This document shows positions 51,369-61,290 of a DNA stretch of 64,000 nucleotides, piece after piece. Both the position numbers and the translations under genes were made by a program. Each line of letters begins with the position of its first letter. Positions within the stretch are counted from its first letter, which is position 1. The notes under the pieces are model-generated. The model did not search any database and was not told where the DNA came from. It saw nothing but the letters and a program-made list of their open reading frames with translations. The stretch spans positions 310,001 through 374,000 of the forward strand of contig NZ_WIQM01000004.1 in NCBI RefSeq assembly GCF_015732185.1, written 5' to 3'. The DNA is from Pectinatus haikarae. GTDB lineage: Bacteria; Bacillota; Negativicutes; Selenomonadales; Selenomonadaceae.

Positions 51369-52445
51369 ATGGATAAGGTGACAAAAAAGCCGGTCTACAA
51401 AAATATATTGGTGCTGAACCTGCGTAAAATAGGCGATACCATTATGGCAACTTCTGCAGCATATCTTTTGAAAAAAGCCTACCCAGAGGCCAGAGTCACT
51501 ATGCTGGTGAAACCGCTCACGCGGTCAATAGCAGAAAATAATCCTGTTATTGATCAGGTTTTGTTTTATGATTACTCACACAAGGCAAAGCTGAGGGACA
51601 TAAAAAAAATCACGCAGAAAATAAAAAAAGAAGGATTCGATCTGGCTGTGGTGATAGACAACAAACCTCGTTCAGCATTGCTGGCCTGGCTGTCAGGCGT
51701 ACCGCACCGTCTGGGTTTTGAAAAGGTAACCCTGCGCAATATTTATCTGAAACTTTTTTATACGAAAATTTATGATATCGACTATGATTTTGGAAATACG
51801 CAACAGGTAAAAAACCATGAAATCTTTATAAATAGAATAACGGGTAGGAACGATAAGGCAAAAATGATACTTCCTGACCTGCCGGCTGGCAGCAGGGAAA
51901 AAATCGATAAAATGCTTTCTGCACTTCCTGCCGGCAAGCTTAAAATTGCCTTATGCATACGAAGCGGTATTCCGTTCAAGGATTGGCCTATGGCAGATTT
52001 TGCAAAAGTCGTACACGGACTTGCCGAAAAATATGATGCTGTATTTTATGTAACAGGCTCAAGTGGTGACAGCTCTTATGCGGAGAAATTTATAAAAAAC
52101 AGCAAATATAGTGTTTGGAACTTTTGCGGTCAGACAAACCTGCCGGAGCTTGGCTGCCTCTTACGGCAGTCAGATCTCCTTTTATCGGTGGATACAGGAA
52201 CGGCGCATTTAGCAGCCGCGGCTGCTATACCTGAGGTCGTCATTTTTGCAGGAACTTCACACCGCCATTGGGCACCATACGGTGATAAAGTGAGCTGCCT
52301 GTATCCGGATATAGAATGCTATCCATGCAGCGATGAAACGAGGCGGCAGTGCACGGAGTACAGATGTTTGACGGCTGTACAGCCTGAGCAAGTATTGCGG
52401 GCATGTGAAATGATGCTTGAAAATAATACGGATATGGAAAAGTGA
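51369..52445 (+). CDS. Glycosyltransferase family 9 (heptosyltransferase-like)
   Basis: A 358-residue GT9 protein, the family of ADP-heptose:LPS heptosyltransferases. The start ILVLNLRKIGDTIMATSAAYLLKKAYP and the later LALCIRSGIPFKDWPM and LLSVDTGTAHLAAAAAIPEVVIFAGTSHRHWAPYG are typical, including the conserved Asp and Gly of the nucleotide site. A late Cys group (CYPCSDETRRQCTEYRC) is common in the family. It probably adds a heptose to the LPS core on the cytoplasmic side. Heptose precursor genes occur at 61.3-63.1 kb. Confidence 0.85.
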   Translation: MDKVTKKPVYKNILVLNLRKIGDTIMATSAAYLLKKAYPEARVTMLVKPLTRSIAENNPVIDQVLFYDYSHKAKLRDIKKITQKIKKEGFDLAVVIDNKPRSALLAWLSGVPHRLGFEKVTLRNIYLKLFYTKIYDIDYDFGNTQQVKNHEIFINRITGRNDKAKMILPDLPAGSREKIDKMLSALPAGKLKIALCIRSGIPFKDWPMADFAKVVHGLAEKYDAVFYVTGSSGDSSYAEKFIKNSKYSVWNFCGQTNLPELGCLLRQSDLLLSVDTGTAHLAAAAAIPEVVIFAGTSHRHWAPYGDKVSCLYPDIECYPCSDETRRQCTEYRCLTAVQPEQVLRACEMMLENNTDMEK

Positions 52446-52449
52446 TACG

Positions 52450-53484
52450 ATGTTCGAAAATGCGGTAAAACAGAAGAATTTTATACAGTGCAGTAAGGAC
52501 TTTTCTTCAAGGAAGGCCGATCTTCATATTGCCTTTGGGATAAGTGCCGATTTTACATATCCTGTCGGTATTTTGATGACTTCGCTTTTAGAGAACAATG
52601 CAAAACTTAAAATTGCTTTTCATGTATTCGCGGATAACAAAATTTCTCATGAGGAGTATGAAAAATATAGGCGGCTGGCAAAAAAATACAATACCTGCAT
52701 TACCTTTTATGAAATAGATAACAGTGTCTTTGCGGGACTCGACGATAGGGAATTTACTATTGCCGCATATTATCGCTTTATTATCCCTCATCAATTAAAA
52801 GATGAAGCAAGCTGTTTTTTATATCTGGATGCGGATATTACCTGTTTGAATGTGCTGACTCCCTTTTTGGATATTGACTTAACAGATTTTGCGGCCTGCG
52901 CAGTAGAAGATTTTAGCTTGGATGGAACCGGGAACCCCATACTTGTACAGAAAAAGGATGAACGTTATTTCAACAGCGGTATGATGTATATTAATATTCA
53001 TAAATGGCTCGACGAAAAAATATCCGAAAAATGCATGGAACTTCTCCGCGAAGTCAATGAAAAGCCTGAAGCCAAAAAAAAATACGGTTATGAATTTCGC
53101 TGCTTTGATCAGGATGCACTTAATATTATTTTAAAAAATAAAGTAAAATATCTGCAGCCGCATTATAATTTTTTGACAAATATAAGCTTGAAAAAAAATG
53201 AAAAACTGAGGAAAATACCGGAGAATGTGATCCTGCTGCACTATCATGGTTTTAATAAACCATGGCATGAATGGTGTTTTCATCCTTTAGCCGGATATTT
53301 TCGCAAATATTGGAAAATGTCACCGTGGGCTGATACGTCTTTGGTTAAAAACCCCGTAAAATATCGGCAGATGCGGCTGTATGCAAGATATTTCTTCAAA
53401 AAAAAAGAACTCTTTACAGCGGGGTATTGGCTTTTAAAATCTATAAGCAAAAAATATTGTAAGGGAAAGAGAAAAGATAAATGA
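52450..53484 (+). CDS. Glycosyltransferase family 8
   Basis: A 344-residue GT8 retaining transferase related to LPS glucosyl/galactosyltransferases (RfaI/RfaJ). It has ADLHIAFGISADFTYPVGILMTSLLENN, the metal/nucleotide-sugar DxD motif in FLYLDADITCL, then YFNSGMMYINIHKW, FDQDALNII and LLHYHGFNKPWHEW. It acts in the cytoplasm on the LPS core. ATG 52450 is preferred since it follows the GT9 stop; the frame is open further upstream. Confidence 0.87.
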   Translation: MFENAVKQKNFIQCSKDFSSRKADLHIAFGISADFTYPVGILMTSLLENNAKLKIAFHVFADNKISHEEYEKYRRLAKKYNTCITFYEIDNSVFAGLDDREFTIAAYYRFIIPHQLKDEASCFLYLDADITCLNVLTPFLDIDLTDFAACAVEDFSLDGTGNPILVQKKDERYFNSGMMYINIHKWLDEKISEKCMELLREVNEKPEAKKKYGYEFRCFDQDALNIILKNKVKYLQPHYNFLTNISLKKNEKLRKIPENVILLHYHGFNKPWHEWCFHPLAGYFRKYWKMSPWADTSLVKNPVKYRQMRLYARYFFKKKELFTAGYWLLKSISKKYCKGKRKDK

Positions 53485-54485
53485 ATAAACCAGATATATC
53501 GGTATTATTTTGGCAAACAGTAAAAGAGCAAAGAAACTTTTCCTTTATAAAAAATAAGAAAAACGCTGTGATGCATATAGCATACGGATTGGATAACAAT
53601 GCTGCCCGCATGGCCGGAGCATCCATTGCATCTGTTTGCAAAAACAACAACGGCGCAAATATGGTATTCAGTCTCTTATGCGCCGATATATCTGAGGAAA
53701 ATATCGATAAATTTGGAATCCTCGCTCAGAGATTTGATATAGATATAAATATATATTTTTTAGATATGGCAACTACACTGCTAAAAAATTTGGCTACTGA
53801 TGCGATATTTCCGCTGCCTATCTGGTTTAGGATATTTTTGCCGTATATCTTTGGTAAGGGCAGAATTCTTTATTTGGATACGGATGTTATTTGTGTCGGC
53901 GAAATCGCAGAATTGTTTACATTGGATATGCATAAAGCCATAGTCGGTGTTATACCAGATTTTGAACCTGTGCGCCTAAAAAGAACACAGGAATTGAAGC
54001 TGAAAGACCATCTGTATTTTAACAGCGGAGTCATGCTTATAGATGCAGAAAAGTGGTTAGGAAATCGGATAACGGAGCTATTGCTGCAAGTAATAAATGA
54101 GCATAAAAAGCTTTTAGATCAGGATATTTTGAACTTAGTATTTTCCAAAAAAACACATTTTTATCTGGATGAAATATATAACAGCATAGGCTTGTGGTGT
54201 GAACCAGACAATATCATAAAAGATAGGCTGCCGCAAATAAAATTAATTCATTTTGCCAATCATCCGAAACCATGGAATGTACTCTGGCAATATGAAAAAC
54301 GTCCATACATGGAAAATATCTATAAGGATTATGAAAAACTTTCACCTTGGAAGGGAACTCCTTTGGAAATGCCGCGGATATACCATCACAAAAGATGGTA
54401 TGCTGAGATTTTAAGAAATGACGGAAAGCTCAAAGAGGCCTTATACTGGTATTGGCAGTATATAAGAGGAAAATATAACTTCTAA
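53481..54485 (+). CDS. Glycosyltransferase family 8, second copy
   Basis: A 334-residue GT8 protein, a diverged relative of the preceding gene. Shared motifs are MHIAYGLDNNAARMAGASIASV, DxD in ILYLDTDVICV, YFNSGVMLIDAEKW, LDQDILNLVF and HFANHPKPW. It overlaps the previous stop by 4 bases (ATGA), so the two are coupled. It probably adds the next core sugar; the sugar and linkage cannot be read from sequence. Confidence 0.87.
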   Translation: MNKPDISVLFWQTVKEQRNFSFIKNKKNAVMHIAYGLDNNAARMAGASIASVCKNNNGANMVFSLLCADISEENIDKFGILAQRFDIDINIYFLDMATTLLKNLATDAIFPLPIWFRIFLPYIFGKGRILYLDTDVICVGEIAELFTLDMHKAIVGVIPDFEPVRLKRTQELKLKDHLYFNSGVMLIDAEKWLGNRITELLLQVINEHKKLLDQDILNLVFSKKTHFYLDEIYNSIGLWCEPDNIIKDRLPQIKLIHFANHPKPWNVLWQYEKRPYMENIYKDYEKLSPWKGTPLEMPRIYHHKRWYAEILRNDGKLKEALYWYWQYIRGKYNF

Positions 54486-54512
54486 AATAAATCTGGATGG
54501 GAATTATATTTA

Positions 54513-55745
54513 ATGGGGAAAATAAATAACTTTTCTGTAAATGAAAAGTTTGATAAACTAATATATGTATGTCTGATATTATTTGCACTGACTTTTTATA
54601 TGGACATACCTATCAATTTTATAGTATTGGCATTTGGGCTGGGACTTGTAAAAATCATTTTCATACGTACTGAAATCAGATTTAATTCCAAGCACATACA
54701 GTTCATTCTGTTCTTTTTACTCATGATATTACTATCAGTAATATTTAACAGTGAACAATCTTTTTGGGCAGGGATCAAGGCATATAAGTCTATGTACATA
54801 AGTCCATTGACGGGAATATTTTTGGCATGTTTTTTTAAATTCAGCAAACGGCGGGCAATAGTACTTTTATCGTGTTTTACCTTAATCTTATTTATAAATG
54901 CTTGTATTGCATTGGTACAATTCTCCTATGGAATTTCAGTAGACCATAATCGTGTGGTAGGTATTTTTAGCAGTATAATGCTTCTGGCGGCGGTGCATAT
55001 GATGGTGCTTCCAATAATATTTACTGTTGCTGTTTTTGCTGAAGATTTGCCCAAATCAGTGAGAATATTTTACTTTCTTACGATTATAATAAATATCCCG
55101 GCAGTAATTTTGGCGAATACCAGAATTGTCTGGATTGGATTGTCTATCAGTTACATTTTGATTTTATTCCTGGGAATAAAGAACAGGCTTAAGGTTACAG
55201 CCAGTATCATAGGAATTATTATAATTTCAGTAGCTATTATATATTCTGAGCCTGCATCGCAAAGCAGGCTGGATTCAATAACTAATATATCAACAGATGC
55301 ACAGACTGGTTATCACAATAATAGGGAGAGAATTTTTATGTGGCAGTCTGCCTGGCAAATGTTTAAGGATCATCCTGCTTTTGGCGTGGGAATGGATAAT
55401 TTTCATAAGCAATATGTTGAACATTATAAAAATCCCGAGGCAGTGGAAATGCAGTGGCATGCCCATAATTTATTCCTCAATACATTGGCGGAGAATGGGA
55501 TCGTTGGAACTGCTGGGTTAGTGTTTTTGCTGATTTATTTATATTATGATGTTATAAGGACATGGAGAAGGGGCAATGACGTCGTCGCTGCAGCATACTT
55601 CTTTTCTTTGCTGACATTCAGTATCGATTTTATGACAGATGTTTTATTTTGCGGGCACTATTTAAAAACACCAACATATATTTTTTGGCTGATAACAGGA
55701 ATATACCTTTCTTTAACAAAACATATAATTATAGAAAAACAATAA
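54513..55745 (+). CDS. O-antigen ligase-type membrane protein (WaaL/Wzy_C)
   Basis: A 410-residue inner-membrane protein with about 10-12 hydrophobic segments. It has the Wzy_C signature region: RERIFMWQSAWQMFKDHPAFGVGMDNF and, in the periplasmic loop, WHAHNLFLNTLAENGIVG, whose His is important in WaaL ligases. It probably joins undecaprenyl-linked O-antigen to lipid A-core. A second protein of this class is encoded at 58225, so one may be ligase and the other polymerase. Confidence 0.82.
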   Translation: MGKINNFSVNEKFDKLIYVCLILFALTFYMDIPINFIVLAFGLGLVKIIFIRTEIRFNSKHIQFILFFLLMILLSVIFNSEQSFWAGIKAYKSMYISPLTGIFLACFFKFSKRRAIVLLSCFTLILFINACIALVQFSYGISVDHNRVVGIFSSIMLLAAVHMMVLPIIFTVAVFAEDLPKSVRIFYFLTIIINIPAVILANTRIVWIGLSISYILILFLGIKNRLKVTASIIGIIIISVAIIYSEPASQSRLDSITNISTDAQTGYHNNRERIFMWQSAWQMFKDHPAFGVGMDNFHKQYVEHYKNPEAVEMQWHAHNLFLNTLAENGIVGTAGLVFLLIYLYYDVIRTWRRGNDVVAAAYFFSLLTFSIDFMTDVLFCGHYLKTPTYIFWLITGIYLSLTKHIIIEKQ

Positions 55746-55775
55746 TTGATTAAAATAAACTATAAAGAGTTGTGA

Positions 55776-57236
55776 GTGAACCCTATGAAATGTGAGAAGA
55801 TAAAAGTTACTAATATGGATCATACTGCATCGTATATTATGCCGCTTTTATTACTGGCAGCAGATTATTTGGCTATATTATCGGCACAGAAAGTTGCGAT
55901 ATATTTACGTCAGCATATCGGAGTTTTCTCAGTATATCATTTTATGCCAAACGTTCCAAATCTTTATTTTTATTTCCTTGTACCGGCTGTATTTATTGCA
56001 TTTCTTTATAATTCACATATCTATGTGAACAGGATGCCGTTTTGGGAAGTGATCCAAAAAGTTTTTTATGCGGCTGTGCTGAGTATGATGGTTTGCATAA
56101 CCATGATGTATTTCGGACATATTGCAGGGGGAGTATCACGGATATATGTTGCGCTATTGGGCGTAATAACATTTGTCTTTTTATGTGTATTCCGCTATTG
56201 TATAAAAAAAATACTATTTAGATTTAATATTTTACTGGAGCCTGTGATAATAATCGGTGCCGGTAAAACAGCTGAGCTTATTGTAGGACAATTTGGCAAT
56301 GATACAGGATTTGGCGTGAAAATTATAGGCTTTATCGATGATGCACCGGTATCAGAGAAACTACCTGAGCGATATCCTATTCTGGGTGGTTTCAATGAGG
56401 CCGAAGAAATAATAAAAACGACAAAGGTGAAAACGGTTCTTATCGCAGCCCCCGGGCTGAAAAAGGATAGCCTGCTTACACTGGTGAACAGAATACAGCC
56501 TTTAGTGAAGGATCTGGCTTTTGTGCCGGATCTGATCGGCGCTCCAGTCGGGAATATGGAAATACAAAGGCTGTATGATGCAAAAATAATGATGCTCAGA
56601 GTGCGCAATAACATGTCGCGCTGGTACAATAAGGTATTAAAGAAAATATTCGATCTGACGGTGGGCTTGTTATGTCTGCCTTTGATTATATTGATAAGCA
56701 TAGTAATTATTGTCTGCATATATATGGAATCACCTGGTCCGGTAATTTTTACACATCGCCGTGTCGGGAAAAATGGCAGAATGTTTCCATGCTATAAATT
56801 TCGCACTATGGTAATGAATGCTCAGGAAGTACTTGAGAAATCCTTAGAAAAGGATCCCGAATTGCAAAAAAAATGGGAACTGGCATTTAAACTAAAAAAT
56901 GATCCAAGGATAACAAGGGTGGGCAAATTTTTACGTAAGACCAGTCTTGATGAATTACCGCAGATAATAAATGTTTTCCTTGGACAAATGAGTTTAGTAG
57001 GTCCGCGCCCGATAATAACGAAAGAAGTAGAACGATACGGAGAATATATACATGATTATTATCTGGTTCCTCCGGGAATAACCGGTCTTTGGCAGGTGAG
57101 CGGACGAAGTGATACAACCTATGCTGAACGGGTAGAAATGGATACATGGTATGTGCGTAACTGGTCCGTCTGGATAGATATAGTGTTATTATATAAAACT
57201 ATATTAGCTGTATTTTTTCAGAAGGGAGCATATTAG
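55776..57236 (+). CDS. Undecaprenyl-phosphate sugar phosphotransferase (WbaP/polyprenyl glycosylphosphotransferase)
   Basis: A 486-residue initiating transferase. Four amino-terminal membrane segments are followed by a CoA-binding-like Rossmann part (VIIIGAGKTAELIVGQF, GFIDDAPVSEKLPERYPILGG), a fifth membrane segment and the catalytic carboxy domain: FTHRRVGKNGRMFPCYKFRTM, RVGKFLRKTSLDELPQIINVF, MSLVGPRPI and PGITGLWQVSGRSDT. It puts the first sugar phosphate on undecaprenyl phosphate. The start is GTG 55776 or ATG 55785. The stop overlaps the DUF4422 gene. Confidence 0.9.
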   Translation: MNPMKCEKIKVTNMDHTASYIMPLLLLAADYLAILSAQKVAIYLRQHIGVFSVYHFMPNVPNLYFYFLVPAVFIAFLYNSHIYVNRMPFWEVIQKVFYAAVLSMMVCITMMYFGHIAGGVSRIYVALLGVITFVFLCVFRYCIKKILFRFNILLEPVIIIGAGKTAELIVGQFGNDTGFGVKIIGFIDDAPVSEKLPERYPILGGFNEAEEIIKTTKVKTVLIAAPGLKKDSLLTLVNRIQPLVKDLAFVPDLIGAPVGNMEIQRLYDAKIMMLRVRNNMSRWYNKVLKKIFDLTVGLLCLPLIILISIVIIVCIYMESPGPVIFTHRRVGKNGRMFPCYKFRTMVMNAQEVLEKSLEKDPELQKKWELAFKLKNDPRITRVGKFLRKTSLDELPQIINVFLGQMSLVGPRPIITKEVERYGEYIHDYYLVPPGITGLWQVSGRSDTTYAERVEMDTWYVRNWSVWIDIVLLYKTILAVFFQKGAY

Positions 57237-58042
57237 TGTATAAAATTCGGCATGATCAAGAAAAATCATTGAAAATAAAAATATTAGTTGTAACGCATAA
57301 ACCGTATTGGATGCCTCAGGATACAATTTACCTGCCAATCTGTGTCGGAAATAGGATGCGTGATATGCAAATTACAAGTGACCGCAGCGGTGATAATATC
57401 GGTGATAAGAACCCCGACTATTGTGAATTGACGGGTATGTACTGGGCATGGAAAAATTTAAAAGCTGACTATGTGGGATTGGCACATTACCGCAGGCATT
57501 TTACTGTAAAAAAGTATGTGTGGAGTTTGGAAAAAAGGAAAAAAATTGTACTTACAAATGAGGAATTAATGCCGATACTGGCTAATACAGATATAATTTT
57601 GCCTGCTAAAAGGAAATATTATATAGAAACAAATAAATCTCATTATAATCATGCTCATCAACCTGTTTGGCTGAAAGAAACGGGAAATATAATAAAAAAA
57701 CATTATCCTGATTATGAGGCAGCGTTTAAACTAGTATGTGATCGCAGATGGGCTCATATGTTTAATATGTTTATTATGAGAAAAAATTATTTTGATGCAT
57801 ATTGTGAATGGTTATTTTCGGTTTTATTCATGTTGGAAAATAATGTAAAAAACTCCGGGATAAAGGCAGAGCCGCGACTGTATGGGTTTGTCAGTGAACT
57901 TTTACTGGATGTATGGATAGAAAAGAATAAAATTCACTATGCAGAAGTTGGTTTCATTTTTATGGAACGACAAAATTGGATAAAAAAGATTTTCGAATTT
58001 CTTAAACGAAAGGCAGTTCCTAAATTTGGCAGGATAAAATAA
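57236..58042 (+). CDS. DUF4422 protein, probable glycosyltransferase
   Basis: A 268-residue protein of the DUF4422 family seen in capsule and O-antigen loci. Typical segments are ILVVTHKPYWMP, GDNIGDKNPDYCELTGMYWAWKN, YVGLAHYRRHF and FNMFIMRKNYFDAYCEWLF. A GT-A-like sugar transferase activity is assumed for the family. The GTG start overlaps the preceding stop. AT content rises from here onward, and a 180-base AT-rich gap follows. Confidence 0.8.
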   Translation: MYKIRHDQEKSLKIKILVVTHKPYWMPQDTIYLPICVGNRMRDMQITSDRSGDNIGDKNPDYCELTGMYWAWKNLKADYVGLAHYRRHFTVKKYVWSLEKRKKIVLTNEELMPILANTDIILPAKRKYYIETNKSHYNHAHQPVWLKETGNIIKKHYPDYEAAFKLVCDRRWAHMFNMFIMRKNYFDAYCEWLFSVLFMLENNVKNSGIKAEPRLYGFVSELLLDVWIEKNKIHYAEVGFIFMERQNWIKKIFEFLKRKAVPKFGRIK

Positions 58043-58224
58043 GAAAATTTCTATTCTTATTTTCTAAAATAAAATTTTTCAAATGTAATGTATGGTATTT
58101 TTAGATGTACATACTACTAAACTGCTATAGTTATTATTCAGTATAATAAATTTTTATATAATCCTATTTATTAAGTTTTGAAATAATTATTCAAAGAGGG
58201 TAGTAAATATAATGGTGGTAGAAA

Positions 58225-60129
58225 ATGAAATTATTTGATGCGGTAATAAAAAATGAAAATACATTGATAAAAGTACAATATGTGATGTTTTTTCTTGCAG
58301 TGCTATTTATTCCTTTTCATGAGATTCACAAAAGTATGCGTTTATTTATATTAGGTGATATGTTTGGTAAACTATCTATATATCCAATTATATGTGGCAT
58401 GTTTTTGTGGTTTATACAGTTAAGCAGCAGACAAAAATTTTCATTAAAAAATCCAGTGGTTATGTTTTTACTGATAATGCTCTTATGGGAATATATTTCT
58501 TTAATCCATGGATTATATATTTTTCCATTTTGGGAAAAAATAGATGTATCACAATTTAGTCATATGGAAAAAATAATAATACTTTTTTCTGATTTTGGTA
58601 TAACGTTATCCCCGTTATATGTAACTAAAGCATGGCTTGTTATAAAGCTTTTGGAAAGTTCATTTATAAATTTGTTCTTTACATTCGGAGTTTCAGCATG
58701 GGGATATTTTTTATTTAGAAATGATTACATGAAAGGGATTGATTTATTTCAAAAAGGAATAATTACTGGAGCGTTTATTTGTATAGCTTATTCTGTAATA
58801 GAATTATTTTATTTACAGGGAAATATATTAGCAGCGCGTCTGTTAACAATGGTTAATCCCTTGTTATATGATGTTGCCAGTATTCACGGATGGTGGCCGC
58901 CTGTTTTATTTCCTGGCAGGATGAGATCTGTTTTTGCAGAACCGTCTTTTTTGGCTCTTTATTTAGCAGTAGCAATACCTGTTTTTGCTACGATGATGTT
59001 TACTAAAAAGAAAAAATATATATTATCATTTTTCTTTTTATGTTTTGCATTATTGGCAACGAAATCGAAAACGGCATTTGGTATATTTTTACTGCAAATA
59101 ATAAGCTTTTTGATAGGAATGAATAAGAGTTTTAAATATATGAAAAAACTAATTGCCCTGCTCTTGTGTCTGATTTTATTTTTTGCAGTATATGTGATAG
59201 GAATGAAATCTATTGCTTCCAGAGCGGGAATATATATGGCTGAGTATAAAGTCGTTTCTATAGATAAGAATAAAGTGGTTTTAAAAATAACTAATGCAGG
59301 TTCTCAAACCTGGCAGCAAGATGATAATATTAAAGTGTTTGGAATTTGGTGTAAAGATTATGATAAACCGGTAGAGCATGCCATGTCGATGTCATTGCCA
59401 TATGACATTCATCCAAAAGAAGCTTTTGAAGGCACATTTGTGTTTGATAATCCACCGCAAGGTGTTAATGGAATTATAGTTGATTTGGTTAAATTTGAAA
59501 ATAAAAGAGAATTTTGGTTTGCATCTGCCGGCAGCAAAATTTTTAATGCAAGTATAGATGCAGAAGGAAATATATCAGAAAGAAATAATTATAAGAATAA
59601 ACTAGGACGGTATATCGGAGAAATGGGAGATGTTTTTTCCTTGGAGTCCGGCAGCAATACGTCGCGTTACGGTATTATGATGGCTGATTTGAAAATAGGA
59701 ATGGAGCATCCTTTCCTAGGAGTTGGCGATACAATTTTAAAGCAAGGATATGTTACCGATGCTTTGCCACAATTTGCACTTGAATCAGACGAAGTTAACA
59801 TGTGGGTGCAACTTCAAAATAAAAAAGGAATATTAAAGAGTCAATATCCTGTTTTAAACGAATTAACTAATCAATTTGCACAAAAAGGAATAATAGGTGT
59901 TATGCTTTTTCTGTGTCCTGTTTTTTATATAATACGCAGTTTATTCCGCATATACCAAAAAACATTAGTTACAGGAGGTGAGCAAACATACGTTATAAGG
60001 TTTTTCTTTATAGCTTTTTTTGGAGTGTGTGTGGGTTTTTTTAGTAATTCAGCTAATGCATTGTACACATACTGGCTGTTGTTAGGAATAATTTTGTCTA
60101 TAAGTAGCTATTTTGACAAAAAAATTTAA
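58225..60129 (+). CDS. O-antigen polymerase/ligase-type protein with an inserted Ig-like domain
   Basis: A 634-residue membrane protein. About nine amino-terminal hydrophobic segments include ALLATKSKTAFGIFLLQIISF, and GIMMADLKIGMEHPFLGVGDT is the Wzy_C-like region with membrane segments after it. Between about residues 335 and 445 lies a beta-rich block (VVLKITNAGSQTWQ, FGIWCKDY, MSLPYDIHPKEAFEGTFVF, GIIVDLVKF, FWFASAG). It has the pattern of an Ig-like NxGxxxW domain placed in the periplasmic loop. No frameshift is seen. Codon use is strongly AT-rich, suggesting recent acquisition. Polymerase versus ligase cannot be decided. Confidence 0.78.
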   Translation: MKLFDAVIKNENTLIKVQYVMFFLAVLFIPFHEIHKSMRLFILGDMFGKLSIYPIICGMFLWFIQLSSRQKFSLKNPVVMFLLIMLLWEYISLIHGLYIFPFWEKIDVSQFSHMEKIIILFSDFGITLSPLYVTKAWLVIKLLESSFINLFFTFGVSAWGYFLFRNDYMKGIDLFQKGIITGAFICIAYSVIELFYLQGNILAARLLTMVNPLLYDVASIHGWWPPVLFPGRMRSVFAEPSFLALYLAVAIPVFATMMFTKKKKYILSFFFLCFALLATKSKTAFGIFLLQIISFLIGMNKSFKYMKKLIALLLCLILFFAVYVIGMKSIASRAGIYMAEYKVVSIDKNKVVLKITNAGSQTWQQDDNIKVFGIWCKDYDKPVEHAMSMSLPYDIHPKEAFEGTFVFDNPPQGVNGIIVDLVKFENKREFWFASAGSKIFNASIDAEGNISERNNYKNKLGRYIGEMGDVFSLESGSNTSRYGIMMADLKIGMEHPFLGVGDTILKQGYVTDALPQFALESDEVNMWVQLQNKKGILKSQYPVLNELTNQFAQKGIIGVMLFLCPVFYIIRSLFRIYQKTLVTGGEQTYVIRFFFIAFFGVCVGFFSNSANALYTYWLLLGIILSISSYFDKKI

Positions 60130-60153
60130 TAGAATATACTTTATTCAGATGGG

Positions 60154-61125
60154 ATGATTGCATTGTTGAATTTTACGGACAAAAAAATAAGTATTATTAT
60201 TCCTACATTAAATGCCAGTAAATATATAGGTGAATTGTTAAATTCTTTAATAAGACAGACCGTTTTACCGAGTGAGATAATTATTATAGATTCTTCTTCA
60301 GAGGATGATACTGAGAAAATCTGTAGAAACTTTGCTTTGGTAAAATTCATTTCGATAGAGCGACAGGCTTTTGATCATGGAAGAACCCGGGCAATGGCTG
60401 CTGAAATGGCCATCGGTGAATATTTATTATTCATAACACAGGATGCCATTCCTGCAAATGAAAATTATATAGAAAGCATTTTGCAGCCTTTTCTGGAGGA
60501 TGATAATGTATCAATGGTGACAGGGCGTCAGTGTCCGCGCGATGATTCCAGATGCAGTGAACGTCTGACACGTACTTATAATTATCCCGGTAAGAGTTAT
60601 CTAAGGACTAAGAAAGATATCAGCACATATGGGATAAAAACCTTTTTTTCGTCAAATGTATGCGCTGCTTATAAAAAGATCTGTTATGAAGCAATAGGGG
60701 GATTTGATTATCCGCTGCCAAGTGGGGAAGATATAATAATAGCAGCTAAATTCATATATGCCGGATATAGTGTGGTTTATAAAGCTGAGGCACAGGTAAT
60801 TCACTCACATAATTATACATTATGGCAGCAGTTTACAAGAAACTTTGATGCAGGAGTATATCTTGCACTTTATGGAAAATATTTTAAAAATGTGAAACTG
60901 AACCTCGAAGGTTTAAAAATGGTGAATTATGTACTAAGAGAATTGATAAGAGAAGGACAAATCAGTGAAGGTATATACTATGTATGTGAATGCATAGTTA
61001 AATTTATGGGAAATAAACTAGGAATGAAGTATAAATTTCTGCCGTATTTTTTTGTAAAGAAATGCAGCATGAATAAAAATTATTGGAAAGGGATGACCGG
61101 TAATGAAAAAAATTTAAGAGATTGA
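60154..61125 (+). CDS. Glycosyltransferase family 2 (rhamnosyltransferase-like)
   Basis: A 323-residue GT2 protein. It has ISIIIPTLNASKYIGELLNSLIRQT, IIIIDSSSEDDT, AFDHGRTRAMAAEMAIGEYLLFITQDAIP (metal-binding QDA in place of DxD) and FDYPLPSGEDIIIAAKFIYAGY (GEDI). This is the pattern of rhamnosyltransferases and relatives of the WbbL/RfbF type. It adds a sugar to the lipid-linked O-unit in the cytoplasm. It starts 24 bases after the previous gene. Confidence 0.85.
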   Translation: MIALLNFTDKKISIIIPTLNASKYIGELLNSLIRQTVLPSEIIIIDSSSEDDTEKICRNFALVKFISIERQAFDHGRTRAMAAEMAIGEYLLFITQDAIPANENYIESILQPFLEDDNVSMVTGRQCPRDDSRCSERLTRTYNYPGKSYLRTKKDISTYGIKTFFSSNVCAAYKKICYEAIGGFDYPLPSGEDIIIAAKFIYAGYSVVYKAEAQVIHSHNYTLWQQFTRNFDAGVYLALYGKYFKNVKLNLEGLKMVNYVLRELIREGQISEGIYYVCECIVKFMGNKLGMKYKFLPYFFVKKCSMNKNYWKGMTGNEKNLRD

Positions 61126-61290
61126 TATCTTTATAAGGTAATAAATAAAGTTTTTATGTTGTTGTAAGTTATTTTTAATAATAGATAAGTTGTGCATAAG
61201 AAATGATACTATACAGTTTTAAAATTTAGAGTTAGAAAGTATTTAGGTTTAAAATATATAGAGATATTAAATAATTAGGGGGTATATAGT

